Below, one piece after another: positions 19,008-29,360 of a stretch of DNA of 64,000 nucleotides (position 1 is its first letter; every line of letters starts with the position of its first letter). Source of the stretch: an uncultured Formosa sp. (GTDB taxonomy: Bacteria; Bacteroidota; Bacteroidia; Flavobacteriales; Flavobacteriaceae); the NCBI GenBank assembly GCA_913052445.1, contig CAJXDP010000001.1, forward strand, positions 62,001 through 126,000, written 5' to 3'. A model generated the notes under the pieces. The model did not search any database. It was not told where the DNA came from and saw nothing but the letters and a program-made list of their open reading frames with translations. A program made the position numbers and the translations under genes.

Positions 19008-19265
19008 TTATTTGTTAACCCGTATTTTTGAATCTTTTGAAGGCATTGGACCTCTTAAGTGAATGATGAGGCCGTCCAAAAAATTCCTTAAGAATTGATC
19101 TCCACACTCCATATATTTTGGGTGGTTTTCGTTTCTGAAAATTGCGTTAAGCTCACTTTTAGTTATTTTAAAATCTTTTAAACTGCAAATTTTAACTATA
19201 TCGTCATCTCTTAATTTATGAGCAACTCTTAACTTTTTGAAAATATCGTTATTATTTAATCCCAT
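19008..19265 (-). CDS. DUF1456 (YehS-like) protein, single repeat
   Basis: NNNDIFKKLRVAHKLRDDDIVKI...CGDQFLRNFLDGLIIHLRGP. Confidence 0.82.
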   Translation of the reverse strand: MGLNNNDIFKKLRVAHKLRDDDIVKICSLKDFKITKSELNAIFRNENHPKYMECGDQFLRNFLDGLIIHLRGPMPSKDSKIRVNK

Positions 19266-19290
19266 GATTCAAAGGTAGTATTTTTATGAG

Positions 19291-20448
19291 TTAATCATTT
19301 AGTCTATTCTCATCAAATGCAGAAGGTAATAGTTTAGGGATAAATTTAATAAATAACGGTAATAGAATCATTCCACCTGGTAACATGAAAATAGCTAAAC
19401 TTGGAATGGATTTTAAAATGTCTAAAAGTTGTTCTTGCATTTGTTTTTGTTCCTCTTTATTCAGATCTCTAACAGTTGATTGACTGAGTAGCATAACCAG
19501 ATCTTTACTTTCTTTTAGTTCCTTATACAATCGTTTACTATTTCTGGAAATAAGCTTACTAACGATCATGCTTGAGTTGTCGTAAAAACTATGCACTATA
19601 TTTTTGGAACTCAAAAGGGCCATTTTATCTTTGTGAGTAGAGTAAAATAGTTGAACAGAACTTATAGATTCCGCAATGATAACATTTGATATTTTAAGAT
19701 CTTTGCCTAATTTATTTATAAACTTTGCTTCTTTTGCCTCAAACTTTAAATCGCTCCATGTCGACATACAGGCTAAATCTAGATAATAATAAGCTTCTAA
19801 TTCTGAGCATACAGATTCAATTATAGTTTCATAATTTTGAGAGGAGATATCACTATATCTAAGAGAAGAATCCAAGAGTTTTATTAAACTATGGTCATAG
19901 GATGTCTTTTTTGATTTTGAATTCAAGGCATTTATTATCAGTGTTTGTATAGAATTTTCACATTTTTTCAAGTAATCTAATGTTTTCACTTTATTACTTA
20001 AATAAATCTGATAGGCCATTACATCCATAAATAGCAGGGCATTAGTTACAAAAAAACTAAAGTTCTTAGTGAGTATATTGTTGTCTATATGAATTCGCTT
20101 GTGAAGAATTGACTCTAAGTTTTCACCTAGTAAGTTGTTTATTAAGCTGGATTCATAAAAATTAATCTCTTTATAAAAATTAATTAAACTATTTTCGAAT
20201 GTTTCAACAGTTTCCGTATTTGTATGAACAGCATAAAAAGCAATTAATAAATTAATTTTGCAACGTTCTTCTTTTGTGTAATCAGAGTTGTCTTCCACAT
20301 AGTTTAAAGTCGCGACATTACTTCCGTATAAAAACCCTACCTTTTTTAGTTTCAAATACAACTCTTCTATAGAATCAAAATCATTACCATGATTTGATTC
20401 TACTAGTTTTAAAAGCTTAGTAATCCAACCTCTTCCTGATGGGTTCAT
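19291..20448 (-). CDS. LETM1-like / LETM1-related biofilm-associated-type protein
   Basis: C-terminal AIFMLPGGMILLPLFIKFIPKLLPSAF resembles the LETM1 motif. Confidence 0.72.
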   Translation of the reverse strand: MNPSGRGWITKLLKLVESNHGNDFDSIEELYLKLKKVGFLYGSNVATLNYVEDNSDYTKEERCKINLLIAFYAVHTNTETVETFENSLINFYKEINFYESSLINNLLGENLESILHKRIHIDNNILTKNFSFFVTNALLFMDVMAYQIYLSNKVKTLDYLKKCENSIQTLIINALNSKSKKTSYDHSLIKLLDSSLRYSDISSQNYETIIESVCSELEAYYYLDLACMSTWSDLKFEAKEAKFINKLGKDLKISNVIIAESISSVQLFYSTHKDKMALLSSKNIVHSFYDNSSMIVSKLISRNSKRLYKELKESKDLVMLLSQSTVRDLNKEEQKQMQEQLLDILKSIPSLAIFMLPGGMILLPLFIKFIPKLLPSAFDENRLND

Positions 20449-20472
20449 CTATTAAATTTTTAAATCAATATT

Positions 20473-20499
20473 AAAAAAGCCACTTAAATTAAGTAGCTT
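20473..20499 (-). terminator. Rho-independent terminator downstream of sodC
   Basis: On - strand AAGCTACTTAATTTAAGTGGCTTTTTT: 10-bp stem with a wobble pair and T-tract. Confidence 0.7.
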
Positions 20500-20523
20500 A
20501 TTGTAAGTTAACTTATAATAGGT

Positions 20524-21102
20524 TTATATTATAATCCCACCACAACTAATACGACTCCCAGCAGCTCCAGATGGTTGAGATTTATAATCATCTTGACCTT
20601 GGTGGATAATAATGGCTTTTTCAAGAATATCTTTAGTAGGGTCTCCGCAACCAATACACCATTCATCACTTTTGAATACAACCGTAGTGTCTTCATCAGC
20701 TTTATTTACAATAAAATTTCCGATATCTCCTTTGTGGTACCCAGTTTCAGCGCCCCATTTCCCATGAGGCTTAGCAGTTGGATTCCAGTGGCCTCCAGCA
20801 GACTTTCCATCGTCTGAAGTACAGTCACTTTTTTCGTGTATATGAATGGCGTGTATTCCTTCAGAAAGTCCATTTACAACTACAGTCATTTCAATTACTC
20901 CATTTGTTTCCTCAAATTTAGCCTTTCCATTTACCATGCTGTTGTTTTTTGGACTAAGCTCAATAAATAGAGTTTGAGTTTTATGTTTTAGTTCAATATT
21001 TGCTCCAACTTGCGAATTTTCAACGTTTTTTTCATTTTTAACTTCTGATTTACAGGAGTTAATGGTTAAAATAATTGCGATTCCTAGGATTAATCTTTTC
21101 AT
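20524..21102 (-). CDS. sodC: Cu/Zn superoxide dismutase, lipoprotein
   Basis: HIHEKSDC, GGHWNP, PHG, QPSGAAGSRISCGGI; start moved to MKRLILG (track gives 21138). Confidence 0.92.
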   Translation of the reverse strand: MKRLILGIAIILTINSCKSEVKNEKNVENSQVGANIELKHKTQTLFIELSPKNNSMVNGKAKFEETNGVIEMTVVVNGLSEGIHAIHIHEKSDCTSDDGKSAGGHWNPTAKPHGKWGAETGYHKGDIGNFIVNKADEDTTVVFKSDEWCIGCGDPTKDILEKAIIIHQGQDDYKSQPSGAAGSRISCGGIII

Positions 21103-21164
21103 TGATGTAATTGTTTTATTTAGAATAAAATTAGTCAAAATAGTTAAACATCTCCATAAAGTGT

Positions 21165-24100
21165 CTATTTATTTATTTTAAATGTTTTTATTGTCTCAAA
21201 ATCAGTGAACTCTATGTTTTCCATTTTTAGTTTAAAATTCGCCCATTCAGATTCAAAAAACGCATTAGTTAATTTTAAAGCTTCGTTCAAGGCTTCTTTT
21301 GCTTGTTTTAATAAGTTGTATTCTGTTTTTGTCATCCCATTTTGGCGAGTGCCAATGTAGTTACTAGCATTTCTATAGCGGTCAATCACAGAAATCTCAG
21401 GCGTATTTGTAATGCCTTGACGTGTATCTTCCTTTCCAAAATAAAGAGCTAAAATAGCATCTATTTTTTCTTTTATGTCATTACATTTTTCAAGATCCTC
21501 TTTATGGTCATCCTTATTTTTTTCTGTTAATCTGTCTATGAATTTAGAAGCTGTTTTTTTACTCTCTACAAGTTGTTTAACTGCGTTTGCAGTAACTTTT
21601 TTAAGACCCTCCATTTCTTTTAGTATTTCATATATTTCTAAAGAAGCCTCCTTGTTTTTTGTAATTCTTGGGTCGCTTTCTATCGTTATATTAGTTTTAG
21701 AAACTTGATCTCCATAGCTTAAAATAGTGGTATAGTTCCCTGGAAGTACTGAGATACCTGACGGTTCACTTTTTGATTCCCTTAATTTTTTAGAAGGACT
21801 TTGTGTTCCTTTTTCATCCATATACCATGTCCATGTATGTATACCATTTTCTTCAGGTGTTTTCTTTTTTAATGTCCTAATGAGTCGATCGCCGTCATAG
21901 ATTTTAAGTTGAATAGAATCCCATTTAATTTTAGTATTTTCCACTTCTTCTTTTTCTTCTTCTTCAGCTATTTCTTCACGGTTTAGATAAAATGAAAACT
22001 TTGCACCACCTCCTCGATTCTCACCATTGAATAATGCATCCCCACCAAATCGACTTCCTGTTGGTTGTTGGTAGGCCGCTTGATAGGCGGTTGGAGGAGT
22101 AAACAAATGAATTTTCTCTTTTAGTAAATCTTTGTCTTTTGCGATTGCCCTCAAAGGTCTAATGTCATCTATAACCCATGCTGCTCGGCCAAATGTTCCA
22201 ATTATTAAGTCATGTTCACGTGGATGAATAACCAAGTCTTTAACTGATACAGTTGGAAAGCCTTTTGTCCACTTAGTCCATTTATCTCCTTTATCAATTG
22301 ATATGTAGAGTCCGTCATCAGTTCCAAGAAATAATAGATTTGGTTCTTCAGGATCCTCAACAATAGACAATGCGTAACTTGTTACATCGGAAGCATTTAC
22401 AATTCTATCCCATGTTTTTCCGTAATTCTTTGTTCGGTAAACATAGGGCGTAAAATTAAATCGTCTGTAATCATTCGCAACTAAGAGCGCTTCACCTTTT
22501 ACACTTTTTGATGCTTTTATTTGTGGAATCCAACTCCCATTTGGCAATCCTTTAATGTTTTTTGTGACTTCAGTCCAATCTTGACCCCCGTTTTGTGTGT
22601 AATGTAGTCGTCCGTCATCTGTACCAACCCAAAGCATATCTGGTTCTACTTCTGAGGGTTCAATTACTAAAATAGTACAGTGGTTTTCGGCACCTGTAGC
22701 ATCCATCGTTAGTCCACCGCTGTTATGTTGATTTAATTTTTTAGGGTTATTTGTGGTTAAATCTGGTGAGATAATAGACCAAGTTTCCCCTTTATCAGTA
22801 GATTTATGTACAAATTGACTTCCAAAGTAAATGATATTGTTAGCCTTAGGGTCTATATTTATTGCTGCATTCCAATTAAATCTAAGATTTATTTGAGATT
22901 CTGGATGCGTTGGACGTACGCTATAATTATTTCCTGTCTTCCAATCATATCGACTTACAAAACCTTGCTGACTCATGGTCCATCCATACCTTGAATCGTC
23001 TTTGTCAGGGATGACATCAAAGCCATCACCAAAGCTAATTTCTTGCCAATATGAGTTTCTAATCCCTTGTGAGCGCCATATGTAGGCTGGACCTCTCCAA
23101 GATCCATTATCTTGCATCCCTCCATACACATTATAGGGAATCTCATTATCTACATTAATATGATAAAATTGTGCAACAGGTAGATTTCCGATAAACCGCC
23201 ATGTGCTCCCTCCATCTTTAGTAATATTCATGCCGCCATCATTCCCATCAATCATAAAATTTCCATTTGTAGGGTGTATCCACCATGCATGGTGATCTGG
23301 ATGAATTCCATTTGATACGCCATAGGCAGGCATTAGTTGATTAAAACTTTTTCCGCCGTCTTCACTAACGTTAACATAGGTGAAAATGGAAAACAAACGA
23401 TTTTCGTTTTGAGGATCAACATAGATTTCTGCATAATAAAAGGGCCGGTTTCCAATTTCGTCCATATTTTCACTCACTAATTTCCAAGTATCTCCACCAT
23501 CAATACTTTTGTACAAGCCATTTTTCTTCGCCTCTATAAGAGCATAAATGATTTCAGGTTTGTTTTGAGCAATGGCAATCCCAATCCTTCCTAGTTTGCC
23601 CTCTGGTAATCCTTCTTTCGAAGTTTTTTGTTTCCATGTTTTACCACCATCGTAAGTAATGTACATCCCAGACCCTTTACCACCAGAATTAAAAAACCAA
23701 GGGTCTCTTTTGTGTTCCCACATTGCTGCAATCAATTTGTTAGGATTTTGTGGATCCATGACTAGGTCAGCAGCACCACTTTTGGGATTGGTATATAATA
23801 TCTTTGTCCATGTTTCACCACCATTAATAGTTTTGTAAACTCCTCTTTCTGTGTGCTCTCCCCACGGAGAGCCTATAGCCGCTGCATAAACGATGTCTGG
23901 ATTAGTTGGGTGGATGATAATACGGTGAATATGTCTTGTCTTCTCTAATCCCATTAACAGCCAGTTTTTACCACCATCCAATGATTTATAAATACCATAT
24001 CCACCATTGAGGCTGTTTCTAGGGTTTCCTTCTCCAGTACCTACCCAAATAACACTTTGGTTTGATTGTTGGATGGCTATGGACCCAATAGATGCTGTGG

Positions 24101-24347
24101 CTTCATTTTCAAATATAGGGGTCCACTTAATGCCTCCTGAAGTTGACTTCCATAATCCGCCAGAAGCGGTGCCTGAATACATGATATCAGGATTTGAATG
24201 GACAACGTCAATAGATGTGACACGACCAGACATTCCGCCCGGCCCGATGTTTCTAGGGGTTTTGTTTTTAAGTAATTCCATTGAAAAATCTTGAGCGGAA
24301 CTATTTAAACTAAAAATTATAATTACGAGTGAAAGAATGTTTTTCAT
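21165..24347 (-). CDS. Exported BNR/VPS10/Xgh74-like beta-propeller protein
   Basis: Signal peptide and many repeated SxDGGxTW motifs (GGIKWTP, GGKNWLL, GGETWTK, GGKTWKQ). Confidence 0.88.
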   Translation of the reverse strand: MKNILSLVIIIFSLNSSAQDFSMELLKNKTPRNIGPGGMSGRVTSIDVVHSNPDIMYSGTASGGLWKSTSGGIKWTPIFENEATASIGSIAIQQSNQSVIWVGTGEGNPRNSLNGGYGIYKSLDGGKNWLLMGLEKTRHIHRIIIHPTNPDIVYAAAIGSPWGEHTERGVYKTINGGETWTKILYTNPKSGAADLVMDPQNPNKLIAAMWEHKRDPWFFNSGGKGSGMYITYDGGKTWKQKTSKEGLPEGKLGRIGIAIAQNKPEIIYALIEAKKNGLYKSIDGGDTWKLVSENMDEIGNRPFYYAEIYVDPQNENRLFSIFTYVNVSEDGGKSFNQLMPAYGVSNGIHPDHHAWWIHPTNGNFMIDGNDGGMNITKDGGSTWRFIGNLPVAQFYHINVDNEIPYNVYGGMQDNGSWRGPAYIWRSQGIRNSYWQEISFGDGFDVIPDKDDSRYGWTMSQQGFVSRYDWKTGNNYSVRPTHPESQINLRFNWNAAINIDPKANNIIYFGSQFVHKSTDKGETWSIISPDLTTNNPKKLNQHNSGGLTMDATGAENHCTILVIEPSEVEPDMLWVGTDDGRLHYTQNGGQDWTEVTKNIKGLPNGSWIPQIKASKSVKGEALLVANDYRRFNFTPYVYRTKNYGKTWDRIVNASDVTSYALSIVEDPEEPNLLFLGTDDGLYISIDKGDKWTKWTKGFPTVSVKDLVIHPREHDLIIGTFGRAAWVIDDIRPLRAIAKDKDLLKEKIHLFTPPTAYQAAYQQPTGSRFGGDALFNGENRGGGAKFSFYLNREEIAEEEEKEEVENTKIKWDSIQLKIYDGDRLIRTLKKKTPEENGIHTWTWYMDEKGTQSPSKKLRESKSEPSGISVLPGNYTTILSYGDQVSKTNITIESDPRITKNKEASLEIYEILKEMEGLKKVTANAVKQLVESKKTASKFIDRLTEKNKDDHKEDLEKCNDIKEKIDAILALYFGKEDTRQGITNTPEISVIDRYRNASNYIGTRQNGMTKTEYNLLKQAKEALNEALKLTNAFFESEWANFKLKMENIEFTDFETIKTFKINK

Positions 24348-24361
24348 TTTTTTAAGTTTTA

Positions 24362-26011
24362 CTATTGTACTTTCTTATGATTGATGTAATAATCAATATC
24401 TACGTCTATCTCAGGTGAATTTAATTCAATTTCTTGCCATTCTTTAGTAGGGTACAACCATTTTTTTTCTTTACTAGCATCTATTTCAACAGGCATTTCA
24501 AACCCATTTACGACTTGCGTCCATCGGTATTTCAATTTAGTGTCTATAAAACAGTATTCTAAAGTTGGAATTCTAATATCTCGAAGATATTGGTCAAAAA
24601 ATGCAGCTAAATTCAACCCAGATTTATCACTGATGTAGGTCTCAATTTGCTTAGTATTAACGGTTTGGTGGTGAAATTCAGTATTTAGACCTCTTAGAAT
24701 CTTTCTCCATTTATCATCATCTTTGATCAATTGCCTTAGGGTATGCAACATGTTAGCTCCTTTATAATACATGTCTGTTGATCCTTCAGAATTGACATTA
24801 TAAACGCCAATGATAGGTTTATCGTTTCGAATGCTGGACCTAGTGCCGATTACATATTCAGAAGCGGCTTTAGTACCGTAATAATACTCCAAAAATAGAT
24901 TTTCTGAATAAGCAGTGAACCCTTCGTGGATCCACATGTCGGCAGCATCTTTGTAAGTAATATTATTTGCAAACCATTCGTGACCTGATTCATGAATAAT
25001 TATAAAATCAAACTTCAAACCCCAACCAGTTCTAGATAAATCATTACCTAAATAGCCTTTCTTAAATTGGTTTCCGTAAGTGACCGAACTTTGGTGTTCC
25101 ATTCCTAAATAGGGTACTTCAACCAATTTAAAACTATCCTCATAAAAAGGATAGGGGCCAAACCAATGCTCAAAAGCTTTCATCATTTTAGGGGCATCAG
25201 TAAAATGAACAATAGCTTTTTCTAAATGATCTCTTAACACATAGTAATCCATATCCAAAGGTCCTTTTTCACCTTCATAAACTTCAGAGAAATGAACATA
25301 ATCTCCAATATTAATATTGACACCATAATTGTTTATAGGATTTGTAACGACCCAATTATAAGTGGTGGTTTCATCTCCTTTTTGATCAATAGATTGTAGT
25401 CTTCCGTTAGAAATGTTCATTAAGTGTTTTGGTACATTTACACTAATTTTCATACTATCCACTTCGTCGTACATGTGATCTTTGTTTGGCCACCAAACAC
25501 TGGCTCCTAAACCTTGACATGATGAGGCTATGAAATCAATACCATTTGAATCTTTTTTCCATGATATTCCTCCGTCCCAAGGAGCATTAATTGCTTCTCG
25601 TGGTTTACCCTCATAAAAAATTTCTATCTTTTCAATACTACCAATCTTATCTTGTGCTTTTTTTAATTTTATAAAGTGTGCATTTTTTTCGGATAAAACC
25701 TCTAATTCTTTACCATCTTGAATTGCTTTAGTAAGTTTCATTGGAGGTTGTAGATCGATTTGAAATGTTTGATAGGGGGTAAGTATTGTATAGTGAATGG
25801 AGTTTTTTCCTTTAATATATCGGGTTTTTGGATTGACAACAATATCTAAATGATAGTAATTCAAATCCCACCAAGCACGTTCAGGAGTGATGCTTCCTCT
25901 TAGGGTGTCTTGTCTTGTGAAATTTTCTTGATCAGCAAACAAAGCCTGTCCTTCTAAATTACTACTTGTCAATAAAAATAACACAATACCAATTAGATAC
26001 ATTAATCTCAT
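24362..26011 (-). CDS. M1-family metallopeptidase (aminopeptidase), exported
   Basis: HESGHEWFANN zinc motif; YLGMEHQSSVTYG. Confidence 0.92.
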   Translation of the reverse strand: MRLMYLIGIVLFLLTSSNLEGQALFADQENFTRQDTLRGSITPERAWWDLNYYHLDIVVNPKTRYIKGKNSIHYTILTPYQTFQIDLQPPMKLTKAIQDGKELEVLSEKNAHFIKLKKAQDKIGSIEKIEIFYEGKPREAINAPWDGGISWKKDSNGIDFIASSCQGLGASVWWPNKDHMYDEVDSMKISVNVPKHLMNISNGRLQSIDQKGDETTTYNWVVTNPINNYGVNINIGDYVHFSEVYEGEKGPLDMDYYVLRDHLEKAIVHFTDAPKMMKAFEHWFGPYPFYEDSFKLVEVPYLGMEHQSSVTYGNQFKKGYLGNDLSRTGWGLKFDFIIIHESGHEWFANNITYKDAADMWIHEGFTAYSENLFLEYYYGTKAASEYVIGTRSSIRNDKPIIGVYNVNSEGSTDMYYKGANMLHTLRQLIKDDDKWRKILRGLNTEFHHQTVNTKQIETYISDKSGLNLAAFFDQYLRDIRIPTLEYCFIDTKLKYRWTQVVNGFEMPVEIDASKEKKWLYPTKEWQEIELNSPEIDVDIDYYINHKKVQ

Positions 26012-26023
26012 AACAGTCTAGTT

Positions 26024-27361
26024 TTAATTTTGAATAATTTTATTTGGAAAGCTTACAGGGCTCTCAAAGCCATTTTCTCCAACTGAAGCTACCCCAAAAA
26101 AGGAGTTGTCCACAACAATCCCATTTAATATAAATTTATTAGTGCCTGAAACAAAACGACTGTGCTCCCAGTTAGGCGATGTTGTATCTCTCCAATAAAT
26201 TTTATAGCCAACTACATCACTAATGGCATCCCATTCCAGTATAACAGATGGCTCAACGATTCCTCCTATTCCAACATTTTTTGGTGCTGGTGGCGCCCAC
26301 GCTAAACTAGCTAAATTAATGGCATTAACGGCAGTTAGTTTTTTAACATAAGGCATATAAACGTGTTCAAATGTATCTCCGTATTTAATCCCATTTTCTA
26401 CTCTTATGTCCTGATGTTGTTGGGTGTAATTTTCATGAGCTTCCATAATTCTAACACCCGCAAACCCAACATCATTAAAGGGGCGGTGATGACCACCTCG
26501 TCCAAATCGATCTAAGCGATAGACCATCATAGGATTCATTTCAGGCATATAGGTTTTTACTGTTTTGTGTATGTAACGTGCCAATTGTCGAGAGTTTCCA
26601 TCTACTTCTCCTCCATAATAACGTCTGGATTTCCGTTGTTGCTCTGTTTCATTCGCAGGAACTGGTTCTGAAAATATTCGAAACGTTCGATTGTCAATAA
26701 CACCATCTACGCCTTTTATATTTCCAATCATATCATTGTTAAGAACAGCAGTAATATCCCAGTTGTTTTTTAGGGCAAATCTGGCCAACCCTTTACCGCC
26801 AAACAACCCTTGTTCTTCTCCAGACAAACCAACGTATACGATACTAGATCCAAACGAATAGTTGCTCAAAACACGAGCAGATTCTAAGGTTCCAGCCATC
26901 CCTGAAGCATTGTCATTGGCTCCAGGTGAATCAGAAGTAAAATTATTAGGATCACTTACACGTGAGTCAATGTCTCCACTCATTACAATAAATCGGTTAG
27001 GGTGTTTTGTTCCGCGCTGAATGGCAACTACATTTACAACCCAAACATCCTTTGTGATGCGATTATTTTCTCCTGATTTAATTAAGTTTTTTTGATAAAA
27101 CACCTCCAAACATTCATTGCATTTTTTAGAAATAGCTTCAAATTCTGATTTAATCCATCTTCTGGCAGCACCTATCCCACGCGTATTTGATAGTGTGTCA
27201 CTAAGTGTGTGACGGGTTCCAAAATTAGCTAATGTTTTAATGTTTTCATTTAATCGATTTTCCGAGACGGCTTCTATAATGTTGTGAAGGATATTTTTAT
27301 CTTGTTGTGCTTGGCTAAGACTTCCAATCAAAACGAATACGAGTAGCTTTAAGTACTTCAT
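26024..27361 (-). CDS. M28-family peptidase with C-terminal FN3-like domain, exported
   Basis: SGDIDSRVSDPNNFTSDSPGANDNASGMAGTLE, SGEEQGLFGGKGLA; C-terminal beta-rich segment. Confidence 0.9.
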   Translation of the reverse strand: MKYLKLLVFVLIGSLSQAQQDKNILHNIIEAVSENRLNENIKTLANFGTRHTLSDTLSNTRGIGAARRWIKSEFEAISKKCNECLEVFYQKNLIKSGENNRITKDVWVVNVVAIQRGTKHPNRFIVMSGDIDSRVSDPNNFTSDSPGANDNASGMAGTLESARVLSNYSFGSSIVYVGLSGEEQGLFGGKGLARFALKNNWDITAVLNNDMIGNIKGVDGVIDNRTFRIFSEPVPANETEQQRKSRRYYGGEVDGNSRQLARYIHKTVKTYMPEMNPMMVYRLDRFGRGGHHRPFNDVGFAGVRIMEAHENYTQQHQDIRVENGIKYGDTFEHVYMPYVKKLTAVNAINLASLAWAPPAPKNVGIGGIVEPSVILEWDAISDVVGYKIYWRDTTSPNWEHSRFVSGTNKFILNGIVVDNSFFGVASVGENGFESPVSFPNKIIQN

Positions 27362-27477
27362 TAATTAATTGTGTTTTTTGTTTGTATTTATTTAGAGTTT
27401 TACTGGTATGTTTCAATATAAATATATTTAATCACTTTCTAACAAATCTATTAATAATTTAACTTAAACATAAAAAG

Positions 27478-27506
27478 AAAACGCCTCAATTATTTGAGGC
27501 GTTTTT
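27478..27506. terminator. Bidirectional rho-independent terminator at the end of the fadNAE operon
   Basis: AAAACGCCTCAA-TTAT-TTGAGGCGTTTT perfect 12-bp stem. Confidence 0.88.
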
Positions 27507-27526
27507 AAAATTATTGGTACTTGAAT

Positions 27527-29335
27527 TTAAAAACAATAACAGTTTTCTTCTTTTACTTTTTCGGCTATTTCTATGCGTAAATCTACAATATCAGGGTAAT
27601 TAGTGTATTTCGTAAAACGTTTTAGCCCCATTAACATCATTCGTTGTTCATCTCCCTCAGCAAAAGAAATAATACTTTCTTTTCCTTTTTGTTCAACAGT
27701 ATCAACAGCGTGATACAAGTATAGTTTTGCCATTGCAATTTGTGCAGACTGTTCTTCTTGACTAGTACGCTTTACATTTTTTTCAGTCCTTAAAATAGCA
27801 GATTCTGCCATGTAAATTTCAATTAAAATATCTGCAGCAGCAATTAATAGTTGCTGGTGTTCTTCAAGTTGAGGGCCATATTTTTGAACCGCTCCTCCAG
27901 CAACCATTAAGAATATCTTTTTTAATTTCTTGATCATCTCCTTCTCTTCGGAAAATAATGTAGAGAAATTAGGAGTTTCAAAAGAAGGTATACCCATTAG
28001 TTCTTCTTGTACTTCAGATGCGGGTCCTAATAAATCAACATGCCCTTTCATTGCTTTTTTGACTAACATTCCAACAGAAAGCATTCTGTTGATTTCGTTC
28101 GTTCCTTCATAAATACGTGCAATTCTAGCATCTCTCCAAGCGGACTCCATTGGAGTCTCTTCAGAGAATCCCATTCCGCCAAATATCTGAATTCCTTCAT
28201 CAGCACAGTTTTGTACATCTTCCGATACGGCTACTTTTAATATTGAGCATTCAATTGCATATTCTTCAACTCCTTTTAATTCTGCTTCTTGGTGTGTGTT
28301 TCCAGATGCTTCACGCATAGCGATTCGATCTTCAATGTCTTTAGAAGCTCTATAGGTTGCAGATTCCCCTGCATATGCACTTGCAGCCATCTCAGCTAAC
28401 TTAACTTTAATAGCTCCAAAGTCTGCAATCGGAGTTTTAAATTGTTGACGTTCTTTCGCATAATTAATAGCGATATTGATAATACGCCTTTGAGAATCTA
28501 AACAAGCTGCAGCTAATTTTATTCTTCCCACATTTAGTGAGTTCATGGCTATTTTAAACCCTTCTCCACGTCCAGCTAACATGTTTTCGGTAGGAACAAT
28601 AGTGTCATTAAAAAATACTTGACGGGTTGATGAAGCACGAATTCCTAATTTGTGTTCTTCTTCCCCTAAGGTAATTCCATTCGGGTTATCTCCATCGTAT
28701 TCTACAATGAAGCCGGTAATATTTTTGTCTTCTTCTATTCGTGCAAAAACAATCATCACACTACAGAAACCGGCATTTGAAATCCACATCTTTTGTCCGT
28801 TTATTTTGTAGGACTTTCCATCTTCGGAAAGATCAGCAGTTGTTTTTCCAGAGTTAGCATCTGATCCTGCACCCGGCTCTGTCAGGCAATAGGCACCAAA
28901 CCATTCACCAGAAGCCAATTTAGGGACATACTTTAATTTCTGTTCATCAGTTCCATATAATGTGATTGGCATCGTTCCAATCCCTGTATGTGCACCAAAA
29001 GCAGTACTAAAAGAACCAGTCCCACTTGAAATATAATCACATGTTAATACAGTCGAGACAAATCCCATTCCCATACCGCCATAGGCTTCAGGAACTGCAA
29101 CGCTCAAAAACCCCATTTCTCCTGCTTTTCGCATAACTTCTTCAGTTAGTGCAAAATCTTTAGCTTCAAAGCGTGCTTTATAAGGAATAATTTCACGATC
29201 ATTAAATTCCATTACTGACTCTTTCATCATTCTTTGCTCTTCTGAAAAGTCTTCAGGAGTAAACACATCCTCACATTTTGTTTCTTTTACTAAGAATTGA
29301 CCTCCCCGTAAGATGTCTTTTTCTAATTCAGCCAT
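27527..29335 (-). CDS. fadE: Acyl-CoA dehydrogenase (long form, FadE-like)
   Basis: YCLTEPGAGSDANSGKT, GGMGFSEETPMESAWRDARIARIYEGTNEI. Confidence 0.92.
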   Translation of the reverse strand: MAELEKDILRGGQFLVKETKCEDVFTPEDFSEEQRMMKESVMEFNDREIIPYKARFEAKDFALTEEVMRKAGEMGFLSVAVPEAYGGMGMGFVSTVLTCDYISSGTGSFSTAFGAHTGIGTMPITLYGTDEQKLKYVPKLASGEWFGAYCLTEPGAGSDANSGKTTADLSEDGKSYKINGQKMWISNAGFCSVMIVFARIEEDKNITGFIVEYDGDNPNGITLGEEEHKLGIRASSTRQVFFNDTIVPTENMLAGRGEGFKIAMNSLNVGRIKLAAACLDSQRRIINIAINYAKERQQFKTPIADFGAIKVKLAEMAASAYAGESATYRASKDIEDRIAMREASGNTHQEAELKGVEEYAIECSILKVAVSEDVQNCADEGIQIFGGMGFSEETPMESAWRDARIARIYEGTNEINRMLSVGMLVKKAMKGHVDLLGPASEVQEELMGIPSFETPNFSTLFSEEKEMIKKLKKIFLMVAGGAVQKYGPQLEEHQQLLIAAADILIEIYMAESAILRTEKNVKRTSQEEQSAQIAMAKLYLYHAVDTVEQKGKESIISFAEGDEQRMMLMGLKRFTKYTNYPDIVDLRIEIAEKVKEENCYCF

Positions 29336-29360
29336 TTTATAATATTGTATTAAGTTCTTT

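Noticed and set aside
19008-19265. Truncated DUF1456 gene (single repeat) as pseudogene
   Set aside because: Frame is intact with normal start and stop and a complete single repeat; short forms are plausible in this lineage
23283-23296. CACCATGCATGGTG palindrome
   Set aside because: Inside the beta-propeller CDS, explained by coding sequence; not the marR operator sequence
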